From Bacillota bacterium (GTDB lineage: Bacteria; Bacillota; Clostridia; Christensenellales; Aristaeellaceae), in NCBI GenBank assembly GCA_023435435.1, contig JAEYRW010000119.1, positions 1 through 29,769 on the forward strand: a DNA stretch of 29,769 bases, read 5' to 3'. The notes below the pieces were generated by a model. The model ran no database searches, was not told the origin of the DNA, and worked only from the letters and a program-made list of their open reading frames with translations. Of the stretch, positions 14,400 through 22,483 are shown in pieces. Position 1 is the stretch's first letter. Each line of letters begins with the position of its first letter. Position numbers and translations under genes: made by a program.

Positions 14400-16295
14400 T
14401 TATTCCCCAGCTAATGTGAACGCAAACGTCAGCGTCTTTTCCGGCTCCGCATAGACCATCTCCCGCGCGGTGTACGCGACGTCGCAGAGCGGAATCGAAA
14501 TCTCGTATTTTTCGCCCGTCCCAAACTCCGCGATGCTTACGGGCGCGTTGTAGTCCCACTGCTGACCCGCCGCGTTTTCGACACCGCTGTCGATGCCATA
14601 TGCCGCGCGGCCGTCGACGGAAAGCGTCGGTGCGGACGTCCAGTTGTATCGGCTGCCACTCACGTCACCCTCCACCTTATAGGAAAGCTGCAGGCGGTCG
14701 GTGCCGTTCACATACGTCAGGGAGGTGAGGGTCACGGTCACGCCGTCGAGCTCCTGGGAAAGGCCCATGGACGTCAGATCCTTGTAGACGGTGGCGCCGT
14801 ACGCGCCGTACAGTGCCGCGCTCATCCCGTCCGCCTCCTCGGCCCACGCCGCCATTTCGTCCGCATCCGCCGGAAGCGTAAACGTGCCCCCTGTCCAGTT
14901 GACCTTGCATGCGACCCGCCTGGGCGTCCAATCATCCAGAACCACGTCGAAGGCAATGAGGGATTCCTCGGGCAGATTCTCCGGGTTGCGCCCCAGGGCA
15001 AAGCTGGACACGTTTTCGTACACGCCGTCCGCAAACGCCTCAATGCCCGGCTGCCCGTCGCCCGCGCAGATGCCGTCCACGGTGACGTTGCTGATTTTGA
15101 TCCCGCCCAGATCCTCGAGGTTCGCGGCCTTGAGGCCGGAAACGGAATAGACCAGCGTGATGGCATCGTCCCGATACAGAAATCCGGTAAGGGTAAACGT
15201 CCGGTCCAAAATGGCCACATCCAGACCCACGGGAAGGGCGCTGGCCGCGCGGTCGGCTTCTTTGTCCCGGGCCGCCTGAACGTGCGCGGCGATTGCGGCG
15301 TAGACGTCCCGCGCCTGGGCGAATGCCTCGGTGTACGCCTGATCCGGATCGTAGGAAAAGGGGATGGAAAGCGCCTCACCGCCGATGTCGGCCTTGAGTT
15401 CCAGTTGTTTTGCATCGTCCCACGCCCAATCGGAAAGATCGAACCGCAGCTCCGTCCGTTGCACGCCGTTGTCCTCGTAAGAATCGCGCATGGGAATTTC
15501 AGTTCCGTCCACCACAAGCGTATATTTCACGGCGGCGGGATCGAACGCGGGGTTTCCCGCGCAGGCAATCACCAGGGATGCCTCGCCCGCGCCCGCCGCG
15601 CCCGTTTCATCGGCGGCCCGGACGCGCACAGAGGTGACGGTCATGGTTGCGCCCAGAATTTCCGCATAGGCGCTTACCTCGTTGCCGCGCCGGAGGGAAA
15701 AAATCATGCCCGCGTAGGCCTGCACGTTCACATTGGGCGCGGCGGTCGCTTCCGATTCCAAATCCGCGTAGGGAAAAGGGGTCGCAGCCAACGCCGCCAC
15801 GGGGGCTTCTTCCGCCGCCGGAACGGTAGGCACGAGGGCCTCTTCCGCTTCCGCGGCCATGGGCGCAGACGCTTCCTCCTCTGTCGCGGCATTGGGCATG
15901 AGGGCCTCTTCCGCTTCCGCGGCCGTGCGCGCAGGCGCTTCCTCCCCTGTCGCGGCGGTGCGCACGGGGGCTTCTTCCGCCACGGTGCCGGTCGCCGCGG
16001 ATGTTTCTTCCACCATTGCGACAGTTGCCGCCGTTGGTATGGGCGTCGTTCGCGCGGCGGCGGCAACGTTTGGGTCTCGCGCGCCGCGCGTCGCGCGCAG
16101 AAAGGGTGGCAGGGCGAGGGCCAGAAACAGCGCGGCGGCCACCGCCGCAGTCGAGAGCGCCAGCTTCCCGTAGGAAGCCCCTTTTCGGGGCGGCAGGCTG
16201 TCCAACGTTCGTTCGATCCTTGCGCGAAATCCCTCGCCGGGCTCCCAACGCGCGGCGCGAATCCGCTTTCTCTCCAAATCACGCTTCGTCGTCAT
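14400..16295 (-). CDS. Membrane-anchored anti-sigma-like protein with repeat linker (DUF4179-like)
   Basis: This 631-residue protein overlaps the end of an ECF sigma gene and so is probably its membrane partner. Layout: a short cytoplasmic N-terminus (RKRIRAARWEPGEGFRARIER), one membrane helix (about residues 43-65), a low-complexity Ala/Glu/Pro/Thr linker with 22-residue repeats (about 75-165), then a large extracellular region of beta-rich modules like those of DUF4179-type proteins of Firmicutes sigma operons. I see no classical HHCC anti-sigma motif. ATG 16295 is preferred over 16301 because GGAGG is 9 rather than 3 bases away. In such systems the outer domain is thought to sense envelope state and hold the sigma factor inactive. 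Confidence 0.75.
   Translation of the reverse strand: MTTKRDLERKRIRAARWEPGEGFRARIERTLDSLPPRKGASYGKLALSTAAVAAALFLALALPPFLRATRGARDPNVAAAARTTPIPTAATVAMVEETSAATGTVAEEAPVRTAATGEEAPARTAAEAEEALMPNAATEEEASAPMAAEAEEALVPTVPAAEEAPVAALAATPFPYADLESEATAAPNVNVQAYAGMIFSLRRGNEVSAYAEILGATMTVTSVRVRAADETGAAGAGEASLVIACAGNPAFDPAAVKYTLVVDGTEIPMRDSYEDNGVQRTELRFDLSDWAWDDAKQLELKADIGGEALSIPFSYDPDQAYTEAFAQARDVYAAIAAHVQAARDKEADRAASALPVGLDVAILDRTFTLTGFLYRDDAITLVYSVSGLKAANLEDLGGIKISNVTVDGICAGDGQPGIEAFADGVYENVSSFALGRNPENLPEESLIAFDVVLDDWTPRRVACKVNWTGGTFTLPADADEMAAWAEEADGMSAALYGAYGATVYKDLTSMGLSQELDGVTVTLTSLTYVNGTDRLQLSYKVEGDVSGSRYNWTSAPTLSVDGRAAYGIDSGVENAAGQQWDYNAPVSIAEFGTGEKYEISIPLCDVAYTAREMVYAEPEKTLTFAFTLAGE
15834..15965 (-). 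repeat. 66-base tandem repeat inside the anti-sigma linker
   Basis: Two near-identical 66-base units (15834-15899 and 15900-15965) encode 22-residue repeats rich in Glu-Glu-Ala, such as TAAEAEEAL and MAAEAEEAL. Degenerate partial copies lie on both sides. The length is a multiple of three, so changes in copy number keep the frame. Confidence 0.85.
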
Positions 16296-16809
16296 GTTCA
16301 TATCCCTCCAGTGCGCCCCGCAGTTTTGCGCGGGCGCGGAACAGTCTTGTCTTCACCGTGTTCGCGCGGATGCCCAGTGCGCGCGCGACTTCGTCCACGG
16401 ACATGTCCTCGAAATAATAAAGCACCGTGCATACCCGCGACTTTTGATCCAGCGCTTCCACGGCGCGCCGGACATCCATGTGCTCCGCGACGCGCTCCCC
16501 CCGGGCGGGCACGTCCGTAAGAAGCGGCATGCCCCGCGCGCGCTTCTTTTTGCGGGTCATGTTGATGGCAGTGGTGATGGCGATCCGGGTCAGCCACGTC
16601 TTAAACAGCGATTCGTCCCGCAGGGTGTGAAGCTTCGCCCAGCCCTTAAGAATCGCCTCCTGCACGCAGTCCTGGGCGTCCTGGTCGTTTAACAGGATCG
16701 CGCGTGCCGCAGCGTACAGCGTGCGGTCGGACGCGCGCACCAGTTCCGCGAACGCCCGCTCATCCCCCGCCGCCGCCAGGCTCACCAGCCGGTGCACCGC
16801 CATGGTCAT
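16279..16809 (-). CDS. ECF-type RNA polymerase sigma factor
   Basis: The 176-residue protein is a sigma-70 family ECF factor. Region 2 is visible as FAELVRASDRTLYAAARAILL, NDQDAQDCVQEAILKGW and TWLTRIAITTAINM. Region 4 is SRVCTVLYYFEDMSVDEVARALG and NTVKTRLFRARAKL, the usual helix-turn-helix. ATG 16809 follows GGAGG by 8 bases. The frame opens much further upstream but that part runs antisense through a terminator. Its last 17 bases overlap the anti-sigma-like gene start at 16295, showing coupled translation. It probably directs transcription of envelope-stress genes, including its own operon. Confidence 0.92.
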   Translation of the reverse strand: MTMAVHRLVSLAAAGDERAFAELVRASDRTLYAAARAILLNDQDAQDCVQEAILKGWAKLHTLRDESLFKTWLTRIAITTAINMTRKKKRARGMPLLTDVPARGERVAEHMDVRRAVEALDQKSRVCTVLYYFEDMSVDEVARALGIRANTVKTRLFRARAKLRGALEGYEHDDEA

Positions 16810-16884
16810 GCGCAACCCCTCCGTTTCCCTTTGAAGATCTTCGCCCATTAGACAGCCCGCGCCCGGGCGCGGTTCGATTTTTCC

Positions 16885-16922
16885 CATAAAAAAACCCGCC
16901 CATCGCGCGGACGGCGGGTTTT
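16885..16922 (-). terminator. Terminator of the DUF1538 / P-II / reductase operon
   Basis: On the minus strand AACCCGCC and GGCGGGTT pair (16913-16920 with 16893-16900) around a 12-base loop and are followed by seven T. It begins a few bases after the stop of the gene at 16926 and separates it from the sigma factor gene. Confidence 0.85.
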
Positions 16923-16925
16923 TGA

Positions 16926-17537
16926 CTACGCGCGCTCCACCGCGTAGCGGAGAAGTACCACGCCCGAGCCCTGACAGGTGCGCGCCTCGAGGAGGCGCAG
17001 GGATGCGTCGGGGGCCTCGTCGAACAGCTTCGTGCCCGCGCCGCCCACCAAGGGGAAGATCGCCAGGTGAAGCTCGTCCACGAGGCCGGCCCTGAGAAAC
17101 GAATTCCACATGATCCGCCCCGCGAGGATGAGGATGTCCCGCCCGGGACCGGCCTTCTTTTCCGAAAGCCAGGCGTTCGCCCGGGCGACCCGGACGATCT
17201 CGGCCTCGCCCCAAGGCGCCGTCTCATCGGCCGCAATCTTGTCCGAGACCACGGATTTTTCGATTTCGTCCATCCGGCGGGCGATGGCACGGCGGATTTC
17301 GGTGGCCTCGGCGTTGTGCTCGCGCCCGTGCCAGTAGTCCCGGAAGCCCATGAAATTAACCCTTCCGCTCAGAAGGAGGGTATCCGCATGGAGGAGCCGT
17401 TCATAATTAGACCGGTCGAACGTCTCGTCTCCCGCGTAGGCCGGGTGCATGTGGCGGAAGAGCGCGCCAAGATCCCGGTTTTCGCCTTCGTAGAAGCCGT
17501 CCACCGACACCATGTTGCTGACGATGACCTTGCGCAT
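16926..17537 (-). CDS. Dihydrofolate reductase family protein (RibD C-terminal type)
   Basis: The 203-residue protein belongs to the dihydrofolate reductase / RibD C-terminal family. It begins RKVIVSNMVSVDGFYEG, has LLSGRVNFMGFRDYW (about residues 55-69) where the NADPH loop lies, then DILILAGRIMWNSFLRAGLVD, and ends with ELHLAIFPLVGGAGTKLFDE. Such proteins are NADPH-dependent reductases of mostly unknown substrate; it is not a typical FolA. ATG 17537 comes 3 bases after the P-II-like gene stop, with GTGAGG as ribosome binding site overlapping that gene's end, so translation is probably coupled. Its reason for being in this operon is not clear. Confidence 0.85.
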   Translation of the reverse strand: MRKVIVSNMVSVDGFYEGENRDLGALFRHMHPAYAGDETFDRSNYERLLHADTLLLSGRVNFMGFRDYWHGREHNAEATEIRRAIARRMDEIEKSVVSDKIAADETAPWGEAEIVRVARANAWLSEKKAGPGRDILILAGRIMWNSFLRAGLVDELHLAIFPLVGGAGTKLFDEAPDASLRLLEARTCQGSGVVLLRYAVERA

Positions 17538-17540
17538 ATG

Positions 17541-18200
17541 CTACCTCACAATGCCGTACACGCGTTGGACCTCCTGCACGAAGAGGATGCCCCTTCCCGG
17601 CTCGTCGATCCGCGCGTCCGTCCGGATGGCCTCGACGATGGCGTCCGTCTTTTCCACCTCGGCGAGGATGAGCACCATTTCCTTCTCCGGCTCGATGTCC
17701 ATGTAAAACAGCTTCTGGGTCTCGTGGACGCCCGAACCCCGGGCATTGATGATGGTGCCGCCCTTGGCGCCCGCCTTGGCCGCCGCGTCGATTACCATCT
17801 CCGCGTTGCCCTTTTCCACAATCGTCGTGATCGCGTGAAACATGATCGGAACCTCCCCGTCCCCCGTCTGTTCTGCCTCCCCGCAGTTGCGGCTGCCCGC
17901 AAGCACGGCCACCTTCGTCGTAAACGCGATGCCGTGGTTGGGCTTCGAAAGCGCCAACTCCTCGTCGAGTCCCTTAAGAACCCGGCGCGCCGTCGCTCGC
18001 CCGACGATGACGTGCACGATCTCCTTGCGCGTATCGGTGAGCCCCAGAAAATCCAGAAGCCGTCCCCGCGCGGTGCCTTTTCCCAGGAGAACCGTGCCCC
18101 CCTGCGCGCCCAGCCGGCGCGCGATTTTGAGAACGCGGCTTCCCTGCCCGCCGGATACGATGGCGCAAATGCGCTCCAGATTGCATTCGTTCGTCATCAT
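17541..18200 (-). CDS. Tandem P-II-like signalling protein
   Basis: The 219-residue protein has two P-II (GlnB)-like halves. The first (about 6-100) carries LGAQGGTVLLGKGTA and PNHGIAFTTKV; the second (about 117-219) carries AGAKGGTIINARGSG and PGRGILFVQEV. Classic P-II proteins are about 112 residues and trimeric, bind ATP/ADP/2-oxoglutarate, and plug partners such as transporters with their T-loops. Two linked domains of different sequence suggest a specialised form. The start ATG overlaps the stop of the upstream DUF1538 gene by four bases (ATGA), which points to joint function: control of the DUF1538 transporter. The ligand is unknown. No conserved uridylylation tyrosine is evident. Confidence 0.85.
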   Translation of the reverse strand: MMTNECNLERICAIVSGGQGSRVLKIARRLGAQGGTVLLGKGTARGRLLDFLGLTDTRKEIVHVIVGRATARRVLKGLDEELALSKPNHGIAFTTKVAVLAGSRNCGEAEQTGDGEVPIMFHAITTIVEKGNAEMVIDAAAKAGAKGGTIINARGSGVHETQKLFYMDIEPEKEMVLILAEVEKTDAIVEAIRTDARIDEPGRGILFVQEVQRVYGIVR

Positions 18201-19681
18201 GCCTTGCCCTCCCGCCTTCCGGTCGTCAGCTTGAAGATTCCACCCAGAATTTGCAGGGCGATAAGCGGCGTCAGCGCCACCATGGCGATCATGCCGAAGC
18301 CGTCCGCCACCACGCTCGCCCCTTCGATGGCGTCCGCCGCGCCTTGGGCGAAGGCGAGGATGAACGTTGCGGTCATGGGCCCTGAGGCCACCCCGCCCGA
18401 GTCAAACGCGATGCCCACAAAGAGCTTGGGCACAAAGAACATGAGCAGAACTGAAATCGCGTAGCCGGGCAGAAGATAGTGCCACAGCCGGATGCCTGGC
18501 GTCGCGATCCGGAGCATCGAAAGCGCCACCGCCGCGCCCACGCCGAGGGCCAACGTCATCAGCACAATGCGCCGCCGGACGTAGCCGCTCGTCACGTCCT
18601 CGATCTGGTCCGTGAGGACGTGCACCGCGGGCTCGGCCAGAATCGTCACGAAGCCCAGGAGGAATCCCACCGCCACCAGAGGCGCTTTGGATTCGAACGA
18701 CGCGATCTTTTCGCCCAGCACCAGCCCCACGTCCATGAAGCCGTTGTTCACCCCGCTGAGAAAAAGCGTCAGCCCGATCAGGGTGAACAGCAATCCCACC
18801 GCGATCCGCGCCAGCGTCTTTTTCGGCGTGCGGATCAGGAACAGCTGCGAAAGGGTGAACAGAATCACGATGGGCGATAGCGCGATCAGAATCTCCAGGG
18901 CGATGTGCCCCAGGGATTGTATGAACGGCCAGATGATTGTATCAGATTCGAGGCCGCCTGTCGAGACCTCACCGGCGATCCCGGCGCGCCCGCGCACAAT
19001 GGACATCGCCATCACCGACAGAATCGCACCCACCGAGGCGATGGCCACCAGCCCGAACGAGTCCTTCTCAGAGCCCTTGGAATCCTTCTCCATGGCCGAC
19101 ACGCCCACCGCCAGCGCCAGGATGAACGGCACCGTCATGGCTCCCGTGGTGGCCCCCGAGGCGTCAAACGAGATGGCCAGAAATTCCTGCGACGAAAAAA
19201 ACGCCAGTGCCAGAACGGCCAGATAGCACGCCGTCAAAAGCCTGTACAGCGGAATGGAAAATACGATGCGCAAAAGCCCGATGGTCAGCATCAGGGCAAT
19301 GCCCGCCGATACCGCGATCACGATGGAGAGCTTCGAGATCGCCCCGCCCGTCACCGCCTCCACCTGGCTGGCCAATATATGAAGATCCGGCTCCGCAATG
19401 GAAACAAAGAACCCCAGGATCAGTCCGCCCGCAATCACCACCCAGAGCCTGTTGGTCTTCGCCACCGCCCGGCCCATGATCCGGCCGATGGGCGTGATGC
19501 CCATGTCTACCCCCACGAGGAACACCGAAAGGCCCACCGTCACCAGAAACGTCCCCATCAGGAAGCGTCCCAGGACCATGTTTCCCACGGGCGCAATGGT
19601 GAAATGAAGGATGATCACGATGACCGTGATCGGAAGAACCGAATACAGGACCTCCTTCGCCTTTTCCGCAAGCACGTTCAA
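18197..19681 (-). CDS. DUF1538 membrane protein with internal duplication
   Basis: The 494-residue integral membrane protein has a dozen or more hydrophobic helices and two homologous halves. Half 1 has IAEPDLHILASQVEAVTGG and ISFDASGATTGAMTVPFI; half 2 has LAEPAVHVLTDQIEDVTSG and IAFDSGGVASGPMTATFI. Separate DUF1538 proteins (UmpA/UmpB) have been reported to form a Na+(Li+,K+)/H+ antiporter; this single chain resembles a fusion of the two. TTG 19681 is taken as start because a GGGGGGAA ribosome binding site is 6 bases upstream and the promoter at 19713-19741 leaves no room for the longer frame. It is the first gene of an operon with the tandem P-II-like protein. Confidence 0.85.
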   Translation of the reverse strand: MNVLAEKAKEVLYSVLPITVIVIILHFTIAPVGNMVLGRFLMGTFLVTVGLSVFLVGVDMGITPIGRIMGRAVAKTNRLWVVIAGGLILGFFVSIAEPDLHILASQVEAVTGGAISKLSIVIAVSAGIALMLTIGLLRIVFSIPLYRLLTACYLAVLALAFFSSQEFLAISFDASGATTGAMTVPFILALAVGVSAMEKDSKGSEKDSFGLVAIASVGAILSVMAMSIVRGRAGIAGEVSTGGLESDTIIWPFIQSLGHIALEILIALSPIVILFTLSQLFLIRTPKKTLARIAVGLLFTLIGLTLFLSGVNNGFMDVGLVLGEKIASFESKAPLVAVGFLLGFVTILAEPAVHVLTDQIEDVTSGYVRRRIVLMTLALGVGAAVALSMLRIATPGIRLWHYLLPGYAISVLLMFFVPKLFVGIAFDSGGVASGPMTATFILAFAQGAADAIEGASVVADGFGMIAMVALTPLIALQILGGIFKLTTGRREGKA

Positions 19682-19712
19682 TCGCGTTCCCCCCTTCCCG
19701 GTGATCCCCTTG

Positions 19713-19741
19713 ATTGTAACAAACTCCCACGCGCCCATCAA
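19713..19741 (-). promoter_or_regulatory. Promoter of the DUF1538 operon
   Basis: On the minus strand TTGATG (19736-19741) and TACAAT (19713-19718) are separated by 17 bases. It supports the TTG 19681 start. Confidence 0.75.
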
Positions 19742-19775
19742 CCAACCCCGTGTTAACGAAAACGCAAAAAAATGC

Positions 19776-19803
19776 TTGACGCGGGCGGAAAAACATGTAT
19801 AAT
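19776..19803 (+). promoter_or_regulatory. Promoter of the ybaN operon
   Basis: TTGACG (19776-19781) and TATAAT (19798-19803) are separated by 16 bases. The start near 19810 leads to the ybaN-like gene at 19842. Confidence 0.8.
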
Positions 19804-19841
19804 TAAGATTAAGTCCTAATAAGATGAACGGGAGGGCGCGG

Positions 19842-20225
19842 ATGGGTTTTCGGGAAATGCTGCGGGCGGGTGCGGGAATATTGCTTTTGCTGCTGGGTTT
19901 CATCGGGCTTTTTCTGCCCGTCTGGCCGACGACGCCGTTTGTGCTGGCGGCGTTCGGGTGTCTGGCTTCCGCGCCGCGGCTGCGGGCGCTGATCCTGCGC
20001 GTTCCTCTTTTCAGGGAATATCTCGAAAATTACCGTGCGCGGCGGGGCCTCAAAAGGAGGACGGTGGCCGCGAGTCTTGTTTTTCTGTGGGGAATGCTGG
20101 GCCTGTCGGTTTTCCTGACGCGGCAATTCTGGCTGGCGCTTCTGCTGGCGGGGATTGGCGCGGCGGTGACGGTTCATATTCTGATGGTCGCGAGGCCGAA
20201 GGAGGATCACAGGGATGGCGGGTGA
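19842..20225 (+). CDS. ybaN: YbaN family inner membrane protein (DUF454)
   Basis: The 127-residue protein has the DUF454 pattern: an N-terminal helix LLLLLGFIGLFLPVWPTTPFVL (about residues 14-36), the cytoplasmic segment LRVPLFREYLENYRARRGLK, and two further helices (about 75-113). The GLFLPVWPTTPF block is the family hallmark. Its function is unknown. ATG 19842 follows GGGAGG by 6 bases; ATG 19824 lies before that site. It overlaps the next gene by 11 bases, so both are probably made together. Confidence 0.88.
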   Translation: MGFREMLRAGAGILLLLLGFIGLFLPVWPTTPFVLAAFGCLASAPRLRALILRVPLFREYLENYRARRGLKRRTVAASLVFLWGMLGLSVFLTRQFWLALLLAGIGAAVTVHILMVARPKEDHRDGG

Positions 20226-20865
20226 AAAGAAGCGGGTTTTCGGGGTTTTCGAGGCGGTATTTGACATTCTCTATCTCGCGTTTGCGCTGGGGCTGGGCGT
20301 TTACATGCTCCGGACGTCGTCCGGCGGCCCGCGGACGCTGGCGGGCGTCATGGCGCTGGTGCTCGCGGGCGGCGACGCGTTTCACCTGGCACCCCGGATC
20401 GCCGCGATCTGGGCGGGAAGCGAGGCGCGCTTCGTGCGCGCGCTGGGCATTGGGAAGTTCATAACGTCCATCACCATGACCGCGTTCTACGCGCTTTTGT
20501 GGCACCTGGGGATGCGCCTCATCCCGGGCGTCCACGCACTTTGGACGGACATTCTCTACGCGCTTTTGATCATCCGGGTGGCGCTGTGCCTGCCCGCCGA
20601 CAACCGCTGGCTGTCCGAGAAGCCGCCCGTCAAGTGGGGCGTCATCCGCAACGTCCCGTTCTTCCTCATGGGGGCGCAGGTGGCGGTGCTGTTCCTCATG
20701 GGCGACGCGCTGCCGCTGATGCCGCTGGCCATTTTGCTGAGCTTCCTCTTTTACATTCCGGTGGTGCTTTTCGCCAACGAGCATCCCAGGATCGGCATGC
20801 TGATGCTGCCCAAGACGCTGGCCTACGTCTGGATTCTGGTGATGTGCGCCAAGAACGTAAATTGA
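20215..20865 (+). CDS. Polytopic membrane protein of unknown function
   Basis: I do not recognise the family. The 216-residue product begins MAGEKKRVFGVFEAVFDILYLAFAL and has about six to seven hydrophobic helices spread evenly, with short loops such as KFITSITMTAFYALLWHLG, CLPADNRWLSEKPPV and FANEHPRIGMLML. There is no signal peptide apart from the first helix. GGAGG within the end of ybaN acts as ribosome binding site, and the genes overlap by 11 bases. A membrane role linked to YbaN is the only inference possible. Confidence 0.75.
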   Translation: MAGEKKRVFGVFEAVFDILYLAFALGLGVYMLRTSSGGPRTLAGVMALVLAGGDAFHLAPRIAAIWAGSEARFVRALGIGKFITSITMTAFYALLWHLGMRLIPGVHALWTDILYALLIIRVALCLPADNRWLSEKPPVKWGVIRNVPFFLMGAQVAVLFLMGDALPLMPLAILLSFLFYIPVVLFANEHPRIGMLMLPKTLAYVWILVMCAKNVN

Positions 20866-20869
20866 ATTT

Positions 20870-20898
20870 GGCGGGGCGGGCAAACCGTCCGCCCCGTC
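20870..20898 (+). terminator. GC-rich hairpin between membrane protein gene and catalase
   Basis: GGCGGGGCGG (20870-20879) pairs with CCGCCCCGTC (20889-20898), one G-U pair, around a 9-base loop. There is no T run, so it may be a weak terminator or a leader hairpin of the catalase gene. No clear promoter is visible between it and the catalase start. Confidence 0.5.
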
Positions 20899-20928
20899 CA
20901 TTCCAAATATTGATAAAGGAGGTTGACC

Positions 20929-22446
20929 ATGGACGAATACAAAAAGCTGACCAACGAAGTGGGCGCGCCCGTCGCCGACAACGAGAACGCCATCACCGCC
21001 GGCCCGCGGGGGCCCGTGGTGATGCAGGACGTCTGGCTCATGGAAAAGATGGCCCATTTCAACCGCGAGGTGATCCCCGAGCGGCGCATGCACGCCAAGG
21101 GTTGGGGCGCTTACGGAAAGCTCACCGTCACCCGCGACATTTCCATGTACACCAAGGCGAAGGTGCTCCAGCCCGGCGCCGTCACCGAGACCTTTACCCG
21201 ATTTTCCACCGTGGCGGGCGAGCGCGGCGCGGCGGACTGCGAGCGGGACATCCGGGGCGTGGCCACCAAGTTTTACACCCCTGAGGGCAACTGGGATTTG
21301 GTGGGCAACAACACCCCGACCTTCTTCATCCGCGACGTACACAACTTCTCAGACCTCAACCGCGCCGTGAAGCGCGATCCCCACACCGGGCGGCGCTCCG
21401 CCCAGAACAACTGGGACTTCTGGACGCTCCTGCCCGAGTGCTTCCATCAGGTGACGGTAGTTATGTCGGACCGGGGCATTCCGGCGTCGTTTCGAAACAT
21501 GCACTTCTACGGCGAGCACACGTTCTCCCTCTACAACGAAAAGAACGAGCGCGTGTGGTGCAAGTTCCATTTCCGCACAAAGCAGGGCATCAAGAACCTG
21601 ACCAATGAGGAAGCCGCGCAGATCAACGGCATGGACCGGGAACACCACGGCAAGGATCTCTTCGACGCCATTGAGCGCGGCGACTTCCCCAAGTGGGGCA
21701 TGTACATACAGGTCATGACCGAACAGCAGGCAAAGAACCACTACGAAAACCCGTTCGACATCACCAAGATCTGGCCCCACGCGGAGTATCCCCTCATCGA
21801 GGTGGGCGAGTATGAGCTGAACCGCAATCCGGAAAACTACTTTGCGGAAGTCGAACAGGCAGCCTTCACCCCCGCCCACGTGGTGCCGGGCATCGGGTTC
21901 TCCCCCGACCGGTTTTTGCAGGGCAGACTCTTCTCCTACGGCGACGCGCAGCGCTACCGCCTGGGCGTAAACCACAACCTGATCCCCGTCAACCGCGCCA
22001 AGTGCCAGGTGAGCGAGTACCACCGGGACGGCGCCATGCGCGTGGACGGCAACTACGGCGCGACCCCCGCCTATTCGCCCAACAGCGGCCAATATTGGAC
22101 GGCGCAGCCCGAGGTGGCCGAACCGCCGCTTGAAAACGAGGGTGCGGTGTGGCGCTACGATCCCAAGGACGACCCCACCGACGACTGCTTCCGGGCGGGC
22201 GGCAATCTCTGGCGGGTCATGACCGAGGACAAAAAGCAGATGCTCATCGAAAACACCGCCTGCGACATGGCGAGCGTAACCAAGAACATCAAGTACCGCC
22301 ACGCCGTGCACGCTTTACACGCCGACCCCGAATACGGGCGGCGGCTCACCGAGGCGCTGGGGCTCTGTCCGGACAAGGTCGCGGAGCTCGCACAGCTAAC
22401 AAACAATGACTTGAATCAGGCGACGCTTTCCGATACAATCATGTAA
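20929..22446 (+). CDS. katA: Monofunctional heme catalase
   Basis: The 505-residue enzyme converts hydrogen peroxide to water and oxygen. Catalytic His55 is in RRMHAKGWGAYG, the active-site Asn is in DLVGNNTPTFFIRD (about 128), and the proximal heme ligand Tyr338 is in RLFSYGDAQRYRLG. The core FRNMHFYGEHTFSLYN and the PAHVVPGIGFSPD block are typical. Length fits small-subunit catalases, so it looks intact. ATG 20929 follows AAAGGAGG. A PerR-type repressor gene follows 37 bases later on the same strand. I see no PerR box (TTATAATnATTATAA type) upstream. Confidence 0.95.
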   Translation: MDEYKKLTNEVGAPVADNENAITAGPRGPVVMQDVWLMEKMAHFNREVIPERRMHAKGWGAYGKLTVTRDISMYTKAKVLQPGAVTETFTRFSTVAGERGAADCERDIRGVATKFYTPEGNWDLVGNNTPTFFIRDVHNFSDLNRAVKRDPHTGRRSAQNNWDFWTLLPECFHQVTVVMSDRGIPASFRNMHFYGEHTFSLYNEKNERVWCKFHFRTKQGIKNLTNEEAAQINGMDREHHGKDLFDAIERGDFPKWGMYIQVMTEQQAKNHYENPFDITKIWPHAEYPLIEVGEYELNRNPENYFAEVEQAAFTPAHVVPGIGFSPDRFLQGRLFSYGDAQRYRLGVNHNLIPVNRAKCQVSEYHRDGAMRVDGNYGATPAYSPNSGQYWTAQPEVAEPPLENEGAVWRYDPKDDPTDDCFRAGGNLWRVMTEDKKQMLIENTACDMASVTKNIKYRHAVHALHADPEYGRRLTEALGLCPDKVAELAQLTNNDLNQATLSDTIM

Positions 22447-22483
22447 TGCGCAAGCGCAAATAGACGATCCGGGGGCATGCCCG

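Noticed and set aside
15834..15965. Tandem repeats considered as a CRISPR array
   Set aside because: Units adjoin without unique spacers and keep the reading frame of a protein, so they are coding repeats.
15282..16520. 412-codon plus-strand frame opposite the anti-sigma and sigma genes
   Set aside because: Arginine/glycine-rich composition produced by the complementary repeats; sigma factor motifs lie on the minus strand.
17067..18464. 465-codon plus-strand frame opposite the P-II-like operon
   Set aside because: No domain features; the minus-strand genes overlap by ATGA and carry clear family motifs.
21349..22311. 320-codon minus-strand frame opposite catalase
   Set aside because: Shadow of a strongly conserved catalase coding sequence.
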